Source of the DNA: Henckelia pumila
Lineage: Eukaryota > Streptophyta > Magnoliopsida > Lamiales > Gesneriaceae
Direction of reading: 5' to 3'
Assembly (NCBI RefSeq): GCF_033568475.1
Contig: NC_133123.1
Coordinates: 129,986,930-130,050,929 of the forward strand
Length of the DNA: 64,000 nucleotides
The notes under the pieces were generated by a model that worked only from the letters and a program-made list of their open reading frames with translations, ran no database searches and was not told the DNA's origin. Numbering within the stretch: the stretch's first letter is position 1; the number at the start of each line of letters is the position of its first letter. The translations under genes were made by a program, and so were the position numbers. Shown here in pieces: positions 11,135 to 22,161 of the stretch.

Positions 11135-13184
11135 TGTGAGACCTAGATTCTAAACCACTAATCTTGGATTAAACAACAATTAAGCGAACAAGAATCCAAG
11201 AGTAAAACAAGTCAAAGTTTTTTTTTTTTTTTTTTAAAACGCCGCGCGCCCGCGCGAGGAACCAAGCTCGCGCGCGCGCGGGCAAACAATTCCGAGGCCC
11301 AACGGAGGCCTCGCGCGCGCGCGAGGAACGCCTCGCCCGCGCGCGGAAGGCCTGGGCAGAAAATGCTCAGGCTGCAGAAAAAAAAAAGAAGAAAGGATTC
11401 CGCGCTTGGTCCGACATGCCTTCAAATACAAATGCAATAACAGGGTGTAGGGAAACATGCCATAACAAGTCATGCTTTCAGAAGGCCTAAAAACAATCAG
11501 AAGTCTAAATCGATACAACAACAACATACTTTGATTTCAGATTACAATCCGAATACAAACTAATTCGAATAACAAAACATATCAAGTTCGAGTTCTAACA
11601 TGCTTCAATCTTAAACTAGATAAACATGCTAATTCGACTTCTAAACCGAGTCTCACTTCTACTACTTGCCCTCGAAGCTAACCATGCCTCTTCTGACTTG
11701 TTCCTGCCCCACCTGTTGCCAAGTACACATACAAAAACAAAGCAACAGCCGGATAACCGGTGAGAACGACATTCCCAGTAAAAGCAACATAACAAGTAAT
11801 ACAAGTAACAAACATGCTTTCAATACAATAACGAAATCAATAACATCGTAATGAAATGCATGTCTTTAAACAGGGATATCAAATCTGATAACGAGGGATT
11901 GCTGTTGTGCCTTTGGGATTCCGAGGATAAGATCACGTAACAACTCACCGACTCTCCCAATCGAGGTGGTGCCACGTATCTCACTCCTCTAGACTTTGAG
12001 CAACTATAATGAGTATGCTAGCACCAGACGAAACGACTACGACCTGGGCCACTCAATCATAGTTCCCAAACGTCTAAACAAAAAGGACGGTTCTGCCCGC
12101 TGAAACAAGATTGGCTCAAGATGAATGCATAACAGAAACATAAAACATAATCCTTTTAACAAAACCAATACAATCAAACAATACACAAGTTCCTCATGCT
12201 AGAACAAGTGTAGATGCAAGTATGAGATTTCAAAAGGGAAAACTCGAGAACCACAGTCCCGAGTATGCTATCCCGCTACGATGACTGCTTTTACCTTTCA
12301 ATGCAGTAGCTCCAACTCTGGATAAGCTACAAAATAGATTGTATAAACAACTACACAATCTAACAACAACAAGGCAACGGTTCAAGGAAAACTCTTTATA
12401 CCGTTCTTCGTCCAATTCTCTAAAACGATCAAACAGCTGCTAACTCTGGGCTTGACAACTCCAAACGAATCTGTTCAGATACAAGAGATGATTGATCAAT
12501 AACCACGATCAACTTACAAGCCAAGTTCATAACTCAAAACGGTTCGAAATTTCCAAAACTCTAACCGACGGCATAACGGCTATAACTGAACAAACCGACA
12601 ACGCAGACAGCAGTTCAATACCGATATCAACTCGATTCAAAGCTAATACAACAACAACAAGACAAACCCAACAAATCTCAAAAGCTAGATTTTCGAATAA
12701 TACTTCCAAAAATCATAACAATTCCAAATGTCGCTCTATTTCAAAACTGACAGATAATAAACGATCAGAACTCTATAGAGAACAACATACTCGAATCTAA
12801 CTCGATTCTAACAACATCCAAAAACTAGAATGCGTCCGATCGTAGAAGAACTTACAATATAACAGAGCTCTCACTGCTGTGATCGATAATATGCCTTTAG
12901 AAATAATTTCCAACGGCTGGATCGACCGGAAATCAAAATCACAAAGCTTGAAAAGTGTTGGAGGCGTCTTCAATGGTGGAGCTCGGTTGTGAGGAGGAGG
13001 AGGAGGAGTGCTTTCAAAGTCAACAAATGAGTAGATAATATAACAAATCCAATATTTGCGTTTTAGTCCCTGAAATTTCCAAAATTTTCAAAAAGAACCC
13101 TGATCAAAATAAAGTCGGCTCGTGAACTCTGCAATCTCCGATTAACTCAAATAAACTCATTTAAGATAAAAACGGGGCGTTACA
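11135..13184 (-). repeat. 5' LTR of element B
   Basis: Near-identical partner of 4114-6163, ending directly at the second GCAGT copy. The sense-strand GTAAGT block lies at 12850-12855, about 1.7 kb before the LTR end, so transcripts starting upstream of it would carry a possible splice donor in their leader. Confidence 0.93.
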
Positions 13185-13189
13185 GCAGT
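13185..13189. repeat. Target-site duplication GCAGT, right copy, of element B
   Basis: Exact repeat of 4109-4113. The sequence that follows resumes the LTR of element A, which ends at 14099. Confidence 0.95.
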
Positions 13190-14099
13190 GCTCGAGGCTG
13201 TGGAGCTGCAACAGGGGTGTACCCCTAGTTGCGAGATAGTCGCCATCAGCGGGCTGACGACGGACGCAGGTATAGCTATGGTCTCCTTAAATTATTTAGG
13301 AGTATGCAATAGCTTAGTTAAGGCTTTTAGAGCTTAATGAATGATGCATGGGTAATTTGCATTGTAGAGCTGATGTAGGCTGGGAACCTAGAGTGGGAAT
13401 GCTAGGACTGCCTGTAGTAAGGTACGTAAGTACAGACTGAGATAGCCAGCGGGTTTGCATGCTTATATGTTGCATTTATGTGTCATATTATTATGCAGCA
13501 TGTGCATATCATATTGTGTCTGTCCATCTTGTGAGATGAGCCATGTAGGGCCGCTCAGCCCTGTCTGGACGGTTGATGTCTAGTGCCCGGTGACTGACGG
13601 GTCATGGGTGATTAGCATCGGGGGACACAGTCCAAATCCTGTAGGAATGAGCAGTGTACGCAGGGTTTGCTCCCCGGGTTGTACCACTCATATCCTAGGC
13701 GCCATTACTGAGCAGTTATATATAGTTATCCCAGATATGGATACCCTATCATTTGCATGCATCATATTTGTATGTTCTACCCAGTGCTTTCGTATTGAGC
13801 TTAGAGCTCACGTCCAGTCTTTTCTGTATATTTGGACACCCCATTCGACGGGGCAGGTGTAGGTGCAGGATTGAGCACCAGGAGCTTGGAGTAGCCAGTG
13901 ACCAGTGAAGACAGCAGGATTGGCTGTAGCTTTTGCCTTTAGGCTATTTATTCGATTTGGTTGTATAATCGAATTTATTTAACCGGTTGTATTCTGCCGG
14001 TCTGTTTTTATTTAAGTCTTCCGCAGCGATTTATTTAATGCATGTTTAATTATGCTCTTAAACTCTGATTAGGTAGTGGATCCGGGTAGGGTCGCTACA

Positions 14100-14520
14100 A
14101 TTTATAAGCTTCAAAAAGCACACCAAGAGTCATAAGATTAATTAAGTCAATTAATCTTTCAATTAACTCAAAAATGTGGAGAGTCAAAAGTCTCAAATTA
14201 ATTCAAGAATGTAGAGAGCTAAAGGACACTCTCACATTCATGATCCATAATTTTCATTCAAAAATGTTAATTAAATTTCTAACATATTTTGCTCAAAATC
14301 GATTTTGGATGAATGAAAAATTAATTATTTAATATTAGTACATAAGACCCAATTAATAATGTAGTAGGCAAATGAGAGTTATACCACATGAAAAGATTTA
14401 GTCTTTTTATTCTTACATATATGTTGTGTATGCTAATTAATCATTAAGTTCAAGTCAAAGTCAGGGGAGGTGCAACGCACCGAATGAATCTGCCCGTACG
14501 CGTCCTTGCGAACTCTACAC
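14100..14520 (-). repeat. Terminal-repeat remnant of a Ty1/copia element
   Basis: About 100 bp here (14361-14462) recur at 25075-25180 and 25303-25410 with small changes, and the shared part runs on into GGTGCAACGCACC. The copies flank copia gag-pol remains, so I read them as LTR-derived pieces. The pol between here and the protease remnant has been lost. Confidence 0.5.
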
Positions 14521-14614
14521 TTAGAATTTCTATATAAGAAAACCAGTTCCAACAATATTAGAAATAATAGAAATAGATAAAATCAACAATATTAGAAATA
14601 ATAGATAAACTAAA

Positions 14615-15500
14615 CTAATTGTTTCCAAAGGAACAACAATAACCTAACTTGTCCAAACTAGAAACAGAAACCAAATTCTGTCTAAACAACGGTACAAAAA
14701 AAGTATCTATTAGATCTAAATAATAACCAATACTTAACAACAATATAAAATGCCCTATTGCTTCCACTTCGATCGACTTGCCATCATCCCATAAACTACA
14801 TAAATGCATCTTTCAGCATCACTTGACTTTTGGCAGCTCGGGCTACCCTGCATTGAAACACTTATATTAGTAGTAGCATCGAAATCTAAACACCAAGTGT
14901 TTTTTGGCACCGAAGTTAAATTTACTTCAGAACATACCAAACTTGAGAAAGTGTCTTTCTTTGCAAGCCATGCGTTATACTTTGGACATTCTTTCTTAAC
15001 ATGGTCATCCTTACTACAGAAGAAGTAACCTTTATTATCCTCATCTTGCTTTTGTTTCTTTGCATGTGAACCTTTAGCAGCCTCATTCATTCTTTTCTTG
15101 CCCTAATCTTTAGAAGTACTTTCATAACGGGGACTTTCAGTCTTGTCTTGTTTCATTCTCTCTTCCTCATGTACACGATATGAAATGAGCTCATTAAGAG
15201 ACCATTTCTATTTTTCGCAGTTATAGCTGATCTTGAACTGACTAAACTCGTTTGGAAGATAGATAAGCACTAAATGAACAAGCATGTCTTCTGAAAATTG
15301 AAGCTTAAGTGCCTTTAATTGTGATTCAGGGTGGAACATTTTCATAATATATTCCCAAACATTTCCTTTGCCTTTATACTTCATGGAAATCAAGCTTTTC
15401 ATAATCGTGTTTGTTTCCACCTTATCGCTTTTGGCAAAGCGCTTCTCAATCTCATCGAGATATTCCTTAGCTTTGGTGACACTTTCTAACACCACACACC
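14615..15500 (-). pseudogene. Ty1/copia gag-protease remnant
   Basis: Minus-strand translation gives a copia Gag tail (KSDKVETNTIMKSL, SQLKALKLQFSEDMLVHL), a CCHC knuckle and the start of protease, then stops. It is dead several ways. Gag is broken by in-frame TAG codons near 15206 and 15105. The knuckle lacks its first Cys (YFFC where CFFC is usual). The protease active site reads DFDA where D-S/T-G-A is required. A frameshift near 14800 splits the protease. Reverse transcriptase, integrase and RNase H are absent. Confidence 0.85.
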
Positions 15501-15671
15501 TAAAAGCCTCAGGTACTTAATGATCATAATACTCACGCGGTTAGAGCGTTCCCACTTCTCATATCTAGCCTTCTATTAAGAGAAATAGAATCCGTAAGAG
15601 CAGTAAGTTGCTATGTCCTGATCGTAAGTTTTAGATACATGCGGGCAAAAACAATAAGAATTTTATCCTTC
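15500..15671 (-). repeat. Copia 5' flank, interrupted by element C
   Basis: This leader or LTR sequence breaks off at 15671 and resumes at 25020. It is related to a unit of about 229 bp seen twice at 25015-25420. CCTTC at 15667-15671 is the left duplication of element C. Confidence 0.55.
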
Positions 15672-18404
15672 TGTGGGGACCTCGGGTTGCTAATCTCATC
15701 TTAGGGCAATAAACGATTAATAAACAATTAATCATAGCATAAAAGAATATTCAAACCAAGAGCTAAAATTTTTTTTTTTTATTTTTTTAAAATGAGCCCC
15801 TCGCTCGATCGGTAAAACTTGCCCGATCGAGCGAGCCAAAATATTCTGCTCTCGGGTCTGAACAAAAATGGCCTCTCTCGATCGGTGAAATGTTACCGAT
15901 CGAGCGAGCAACAAAAAGCTCAACCTCTGTTTTGCAAAATAAGGCCTCGCTCGATCCGTCGATATTAACCGATCGAGCGGGCTCCAAAATACTGGAAATC
16001 TGCTGCATCAAAAAGGCTTGGCATACAATACATTTCATCTACTTAAAACCCGAGTCCTCACTTGCTAAAACTGTTCTTGCTGCTATCCAAGCCAACTCTA
16101 GCTTGATCATGCCCCCAACCTGATGCAATGCACACATACAAACAAAGCAACAGCTGGATAGCTCCGGTGAGAATAAATCTCAGTATAAATAGCATGCATA
16201 TACATCATTTAAACATATAACTAATTCACATCTTGAATTAACATAACATGCTAGCATTTATAAACGCATAATCTAAACCATAGAAGTCTCTAGGTTAATG
16301 CATAAATGCAATGCATGTGCCAAGGAATAGGCTAGCAAAGCTGATACCAATAAAGTTTGGTTCTTTGGGATCCCGAGAAATAAAATAGCTCTCAAACTAC
16401 CGACACTCCCATTCGAGGCAACATCAAGTATTTTACTCCTCTGACTTTGGTGCAACTATAGTGAGTCTTCTGGCTCTGAACATAAATCCATATTCTGTGC
16501 CATGAGTCAAGCTGACTCTAGAAATAAATCTACATTCCATGCCACTCACTACAGCTCTCCAAACGTCATCTGCACTCTAGGCGATGGCTGCCCTCTGTGC
16601 TATTAAGGCTGGAGTTCAAGATGAATGCAACATAATCTGTATGCATTAAAAGCTATAAAACACCTTGAACACTTGCTCAATAACCAACTAAGCAAAACAA
16701 AGCAGCTAATCACATAAAGATAGCAATAAATCTGAAAGCATCTCATAAAACATGTAAAACATGTTCAATACAGCAAATAATACAAATCAGCTTACACAGG
16801 TAAACATTTACATAAATGTTCTGGGAAATTCAAGAAAATAGCTATCCTGAATAATCTATCCCATTTATGTAAACGTAAACCATAACATATATAAAAACAG
16901 GCAAGTATGTGATTTTAGGCAACTCGATAAGCAAAACAATCTCGAGTTATTCTGCCCATCTTATTAATGTCTATTCATACCTGCATTTCTGATTCAAATA
17001 GCTGACACTCTGTCAATTCTTGATCAACTACAAGCTGTCCAAATCTGACATCAAATTCTGCTTATTTCAATCAGTGCTACTTGAAGGTATTCTTGATTCA
17101 ACTTCAAACACTTCAAGTCATACAAAATTGAACTCATCAATTCAACTTCGATAAGCTTCAATTCAAATCTGAAATAATGTATCACATAGCTAAACATCAA
17201 TTTCCAATCTGAATCGATGTTTCTTTAAAGCTTATTCAGTTCAAATCTTGCTAATACAATCACAATTCAAACCTATGTCGCAACTATTCGAGTTCGATAA
17301 ATCTTTCGATACAAATATAATTATATCTTCATTCTAAACATAATCTCATATTCCATTCATCCACAATTAATCTTGAAGATGAGCTCTAGACATTTAGAAT
17401 GCATAACAATTCAAAATCTTGAACCGGCGGCGTAACGATACGATTTCGATCGTTCCAAAAGCTTAAACATCAATATTTCAATCATGTCCAGCATATATTA
17501 TCACCAATTTCATCAGCATAAAACGTGAACATCATCTCCTAACAAAATCAGATTTTCGAAAAATCTTTCAATATTCCAAAACATGTCCAAACGACGATCT
17601 TTTCTCGATCCGTCTTAGATATGCTATCGTCGTATATACTAGAACATGTTTATACAATCAAATCTTAAGTCTAACAACAACTTAAAATTCAAACATGGTA
17701 GAACTTCATAAAACTTACGTCAAAAAGTAGCACTCGGAGCTGTGATCGCAAATATACGATCAATCGAAAATTCTACCGGGCGGATTGAAAGATATCGGAG
17801 CTTAAAAGAAGTCAAAAATGGCGTGAAGGGTTTTCTGATCTTTTCCCTGATTCCTCACGTTAATCTGATGAAAAACAAGTGGGAATTGTGATATATATAG
17901 CCTTATTTGCATTTTGGCCCCTGAACTTTGGCCTAATTGCAATTCAGTCCCCGGACAAGCGATTTAATTCAATTTCAATCAATTTCAATCCTAAATAATT
18001 TAAGAATATTAGAATTCAAGTCTAAACTCTAAATATTCTCAAATTAAATATTCTTGGATTAAAATTAAATCATTTCAGACATTATCGCATTTTAGTCCCT
18101 GAATTGCTCAATATTTGCAAATTGGCCCTTTCTCAGATTTCATCCTCCAAATTCATTCTTGATATTTATCATCTTGGAATTCACATCTTAAATTCCATAA
18201 ATATCAATTGCAAATTTTTTTTTATCTTTTAATTTAAGAATTCCGAATAATAAAATCTTAAAATCCAAAAATCCTCAAATTAAATATTTCTGACCCGAAA
18301 TTGAAATTTCTAATTTCGTAACTTCTTCAAATAAATACCTTCTCATATCCGGAATTTAAATCTTAAATCCCGTCATTAAGAACTTAATATTTTCGGGCCT
18401 TACA
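15672..18404 (-). repeat. 3' LTR of element C
   Basis: 2733 bp. It has three inverted motifs of the GCTCGATCGG...CCGATCGAGC type at 15801-15836, 15873-15909 and 15945-15981 next to a T-run, and ACTTAC at 17713-17718 (GTAAGT on the sense strand). It lacks a 118-bp segment present in the other LTR. Confidence 0.92.
15801..15981. repeat. Three CGATCG-centred hairpin motifs in the element C LTR
   Basis: Copy one pairs TCGCTCGATCGG with CCGATCGAGCGA across a 10-nt loop. Copy two has one arm changed here but is perfect in the other LTR (22363-22399). Copy three is imperfect. Spacing is about 72 bp. They sit about 130-310 bp from the LTR end, next to a homopolymer run, the same place as the GC-rich palindromes in element B. 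Confidence 0.8.
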
Positions 18405-21400
18405 TTTCCTCCCCTCTAAGGAATGATTTCGTCCTCGAAATCGCATTCGATCTTACTGCTGATTCTCATAAGCTGTGTAGCTGACTGAAGTAATACTGAC
18501 TTCAATTTTCTAAACTCTCGATATCTATTCTGATATCTTCTCTTCTATCGTATCTTAATCTTCTTTCTGATTGCTTCTGCAATCCTATCAATTCGCATTC
18601 ACATATAATCACTGAGTCAACTTATATCTAAGTTGCTCTTTCTCGTGATCTAACTCTGTATCAGTTAGTCTGTCTTGCTTACAATCTTATCGACTTCGGT
18701 TGTATCTGAATTGAATGCACATACATATTCTAGCTGATATTCTTCAGCCAATGCATATGGATAACAATTCATCTATCTGATACTTTGAGTATTAATCAAT
18801 AAGCTAGATCAAATACTCACAGGAATCAATTCTGATATCTCTTTCTGAACCTAATGATGCTTGGAAAAGAATTTCTGAATTGATCATTCTGTTCAGACTT
18901 CAAATCTCTATATCTGTTGCTCATTTGCTAGCTCTGTCATTGCTGTTCTATTCTTATTCTGTTCAAAGTAATCTTCCCATTCTCTATCATTTCTTGACTC
19001 ATAGCTGGTCTGATAGCTGATAGTTCTGAAAGATCGTTTCAATATAAAGACATTTCTGTGTTTCTGATCAATCAATCATCAAAATACTGTCTTTATAGCT
19101 ATTCAAGAGCTCTTACAGGAATCATAGTAATCAAGTGGCAAATAATCAATCAACTAGTACCGAATCTAGTACTATAATTCTGAGTATATCCTCGGAAATC
19201 TGGATAATCACAGCTGATAATCCACTAATCGGAGGATGGTATACTGAAATCTCATACAGCCAAACACTCAGAACATCTGACAATCATTGCCACAATCTAG
19301 AAAACCAATCTAAAGTCTCTATCTCGACAATAGATTTCAATAATTCATGTAATCTGATCATCTTGCTAATGCATAACCAGTATCTTTTATGGTTGTATCA
19401 TATCTAATACACCATATTCTTGAATCTGTCGAAATCTACTACACTCTAAATCGTAACATCATGACGATTCAAGTAGCTTCGAACTAAAATTTTTCATAAA
19501 GTTGATCTTCTTTCAACTCTTATGTAACTAATCTGTTACATAAATCACTTGAGTTCTTCTTTTCTGCTTCTTTTACTGGAATTCTAATATTGGTAACGTC
19601 AATTCTGTCGTATCTGCTTTCATTTCTTTCACCAATACTCTTTTCCAAGTAAAGACTACATGTAAACATGTTTAAACAACTGAATGGATATTAATCTGCT
19701 GTCAGATGCCATTGTTAGAATCTGATATTCCATATCTAGAATATTTGGCATAAACAAACGATTATTCACTGCAAAAATTTCATCTGTTCTGCTCTGCTGT
19801 CTTATCTCATATCTTAATCTTGCATTCTGAATCAATAGTCTAGTGCTTCATCTAAGATCACTGTTGCTTTTATCTTTCCAAACAATTCACATTTAGCTTG
19901 GATCGCAACAATTCTGATCTTTTAAGTATCTGTCAAGCACAAATATTCAACCAATACAGATCTGTATCCCATAAATCTATTAATTTTCTAAAACCCAATA
20001 AATTCAGCAATTAGCTAAAACCCATAAATCTTGCTGATGGTTGGAATCAGAATTTCTATCAGTTACGAGCCAAATACTTCAAGATATACTGAATAAATAC
20101 ATCAAATAATCAAATATTCTCAAATCTCAGCTCAAAGAAACTTGCTCAAGTCAAGATCATCCAAAATTACATATTCTGAATGATAAGATCTGCTAAGTGA
20201 CACCATATCACTTGCAGCAACAATCAAGAAGAATGAATCAAATCAGACTCTAGCCAAGGAATAAGAGTCCATCAAATTCGATCGAGGTCGAGTGCAAAAA
20301 CCTCAAAATCGATAGCAAGAAATTCAAGAATCATGATTTCTATGATGTAATAGCTTCAGCAAAATTGAAGAAAAAGCTCAATTGTAACTGATTTTTCTTA
20401 TTCTCTAGTGATATGAGTTCATTTATTAATTCTTAGCTGACAATAGTCGAATAGAATCTTTTCGACATAACTTATTGTCATAGAATTAATTTTCATTTCG
20501 GTACTACATAATTCTTTTCTACTCAATCTGCTAGCTGTTTCTGAAGTTTTTCAGTTCAAGTAATGCTCTTCTATACGAGTTGTCATAATAATTTCCTACT
20601 AGACACCAATCTATAAAGAATTGCATTCATGTCGTAGAAAAGTCGAAATATGTCATTGAACTATTTCTGTACATTCTAACCACTGACATAGCTGTCAATT
20701 CTAGGTTACTTCTGTACTAGTTCAATATATCAACTAGACTTCTACTGACATTCTTTTATAGTCACCGTGATATAATCAGTACCGAAATAACAAAATCTAA
20801 TGTCTGAAACTCATATCATACATTTCTATGCATTTCTATTGCTTTAGCATTGCACAAATTTCTAGCTTAATATCCCATATCTGATATCAGTACATTCAAT
20901 CTTATTTCCTCAATTTTGTATTTCATCGTCTATGACTAATCTTGCACATGCATCCCATTTAATTAAAGACAAAATCTCAGCAAATACGAGGAACAAAGGC
21001 TCACCAGATACAGATTGTAGCATAACAAATCACTGATCTATGAATGTATGTTATGCAATTGATATACAAGCGGTTAACTAGGATTAACTCACTTACCTGT
21101 AATCGTCTTATCTTATACAACTTGAGCCTCATTTTCTGTACTTGCTTATTGACTATGCAATTATCTGTCATTCAACTGTTCTCTGGATCTGTTTCAGCTA
21201 GGGGAACTATGCTTATAGTTCTTCATTTGCTGGCGTTGAGGCTGAATCAATCTTTGCTGATATTGTTTCTATTTCTTGCTTCATAGCTATACTGCTAAGG
21301 AAGTTGTAGTGAAGGTGATGATCATAATTGTAAGGCATGAATAAACATTCAACTCTACCTCGTACTACCGGTTCATGATTTTATTCTTCTCTGGCTTGAA

Positions 21401-22161
21401 ATCCACTTATACTTCTATTCTGCAAACTCTACTGTTCTATCTTCTGTAGCATATACGGAAATAAACAATTCTGTTTACTTACCTGTCAAACAATTGCAGT
21501 ACTTCTTCTGGCTTCACCAACTTCTTGCTAAGTCCTGAAGTTGATATAAAATTAAGCTGATCTATGTTCATCTGAATATGCTTCTCTTGAACAGCTGATC
21601 CAGCTTTTCAAATCAACCCCTTTCTAGACATAGCATATGTTGTATCTTTCTGAGTTGGTGATCAATAGCTTTGGAGTTGTTCAACTAACATACTCCTCAG
21701 TACAATCGGCTCAAAAACTTACCTCAACATTGTTTTGTGATGTCTGCTATTTTGTTCTATCTGAGGTTCTTATGCTATATGCACAACCTGTTTTATTCGA
21801 TAACAGAAGCAATATATATATAGCAGAGATTATAAAATACAATTGCAGTATAACATACATATAATCTCATGCTTCTGACTAGAACACATACTTGCAAAGT
21901 ATCATGCTTTATCAAATAATACATGCTTGCAACGAATTAATTTATGCTAATGAATTCAAGAAATCAGGCATACATATCAGCATATAACCATGTAATTCTT
22001 ATCTCAATAAAGTAAGTAATGTTCAATCAAGCAGTCATAGTCGCATACAATTCTGTAAAGCAAGTAAAGCATACTCATGCAATACTATAAATGCAAGCGA
22101 CTCAATCTACCCCGCTCAACTTCTATCTTAGTCCAAGACTTTACGCTTTGATACCACCTGT
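18405..22161 (-). pseudogene. Decayed gag-pol interior of element C
   Basis: No frame is open for a known domain, but the stretch 20425-20640 follows element B 8860-9095 (start of reverse transcriptase) in order: the TAGTCGA.TAGA block, then CTAGCTG...TTCAGTTCAAGTAATGC against CAAGCTG...TCAATTCAACAAGTGCC. Distances to both LTRs are shorter than in B, so deletions have occurred. The sequence is AT-shifted compared with B, as expected from long decay of methylated C to T. The pol-tail block GATTTCGTCCTCGAAATC (18424-18441) is well kept. Confidence 0.7.
22145..22156 (-). other. Primer-binding site of element C
   Basis: TGGTATCAAAGC on the minus strand, five bases inside the 5' LTR. It is identical to the site in element B. 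The cis-acting site is kept although the coding region is dead. Confidence 0.9.

Larger units (their letters stand above)
4114..13184 (-). mobile_element. Element B: complete young Tekay/Del-type chromovirus
   Basis: A 9071-bp element in minus orientation. LTRs at 4114-6163 and 11135-13184 are both 2050 bp, read TGTAACGCCCC...CTCACA on the minus strand, and are flanked by GCAGT duplications. A primer-binding site matching initiator Met tRNA follows the 5' LTR and a purine tract precedes the 3' LTR. One uninterrupted gag-pol frame fills the interior. Counting by eye, the LTRs differ at about 20-25 positions plus a few short indels (around 1%), so the insertion is recent. It lies inside the LTR of element A and is therefore younger than A. 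Lineage call rests on domain order, the C-terminal chromodomain and the tRNA-iMet site. Confidence 0.93.
3517..14099 (+). repeat. 3' LTR of element A, split by element B (halves 3517-4113 and 13190-14099)
   Basis: The LTR starts TGTAGTAACCC after the polypurine tract and ends GGGTCGCTACA at 14099, giving the usual TG...CA ends. Removing element B and one copy of its 5-bp duplication leaves about 1.5 kb. It contains a cluster of imperfect palindromes built on ATCGGAGCTTCCGAT (3675-3930), followed at once by a TATA box (3935). No matching 5' LTR is in view, so age cannot be read. Confidence 0.75.
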
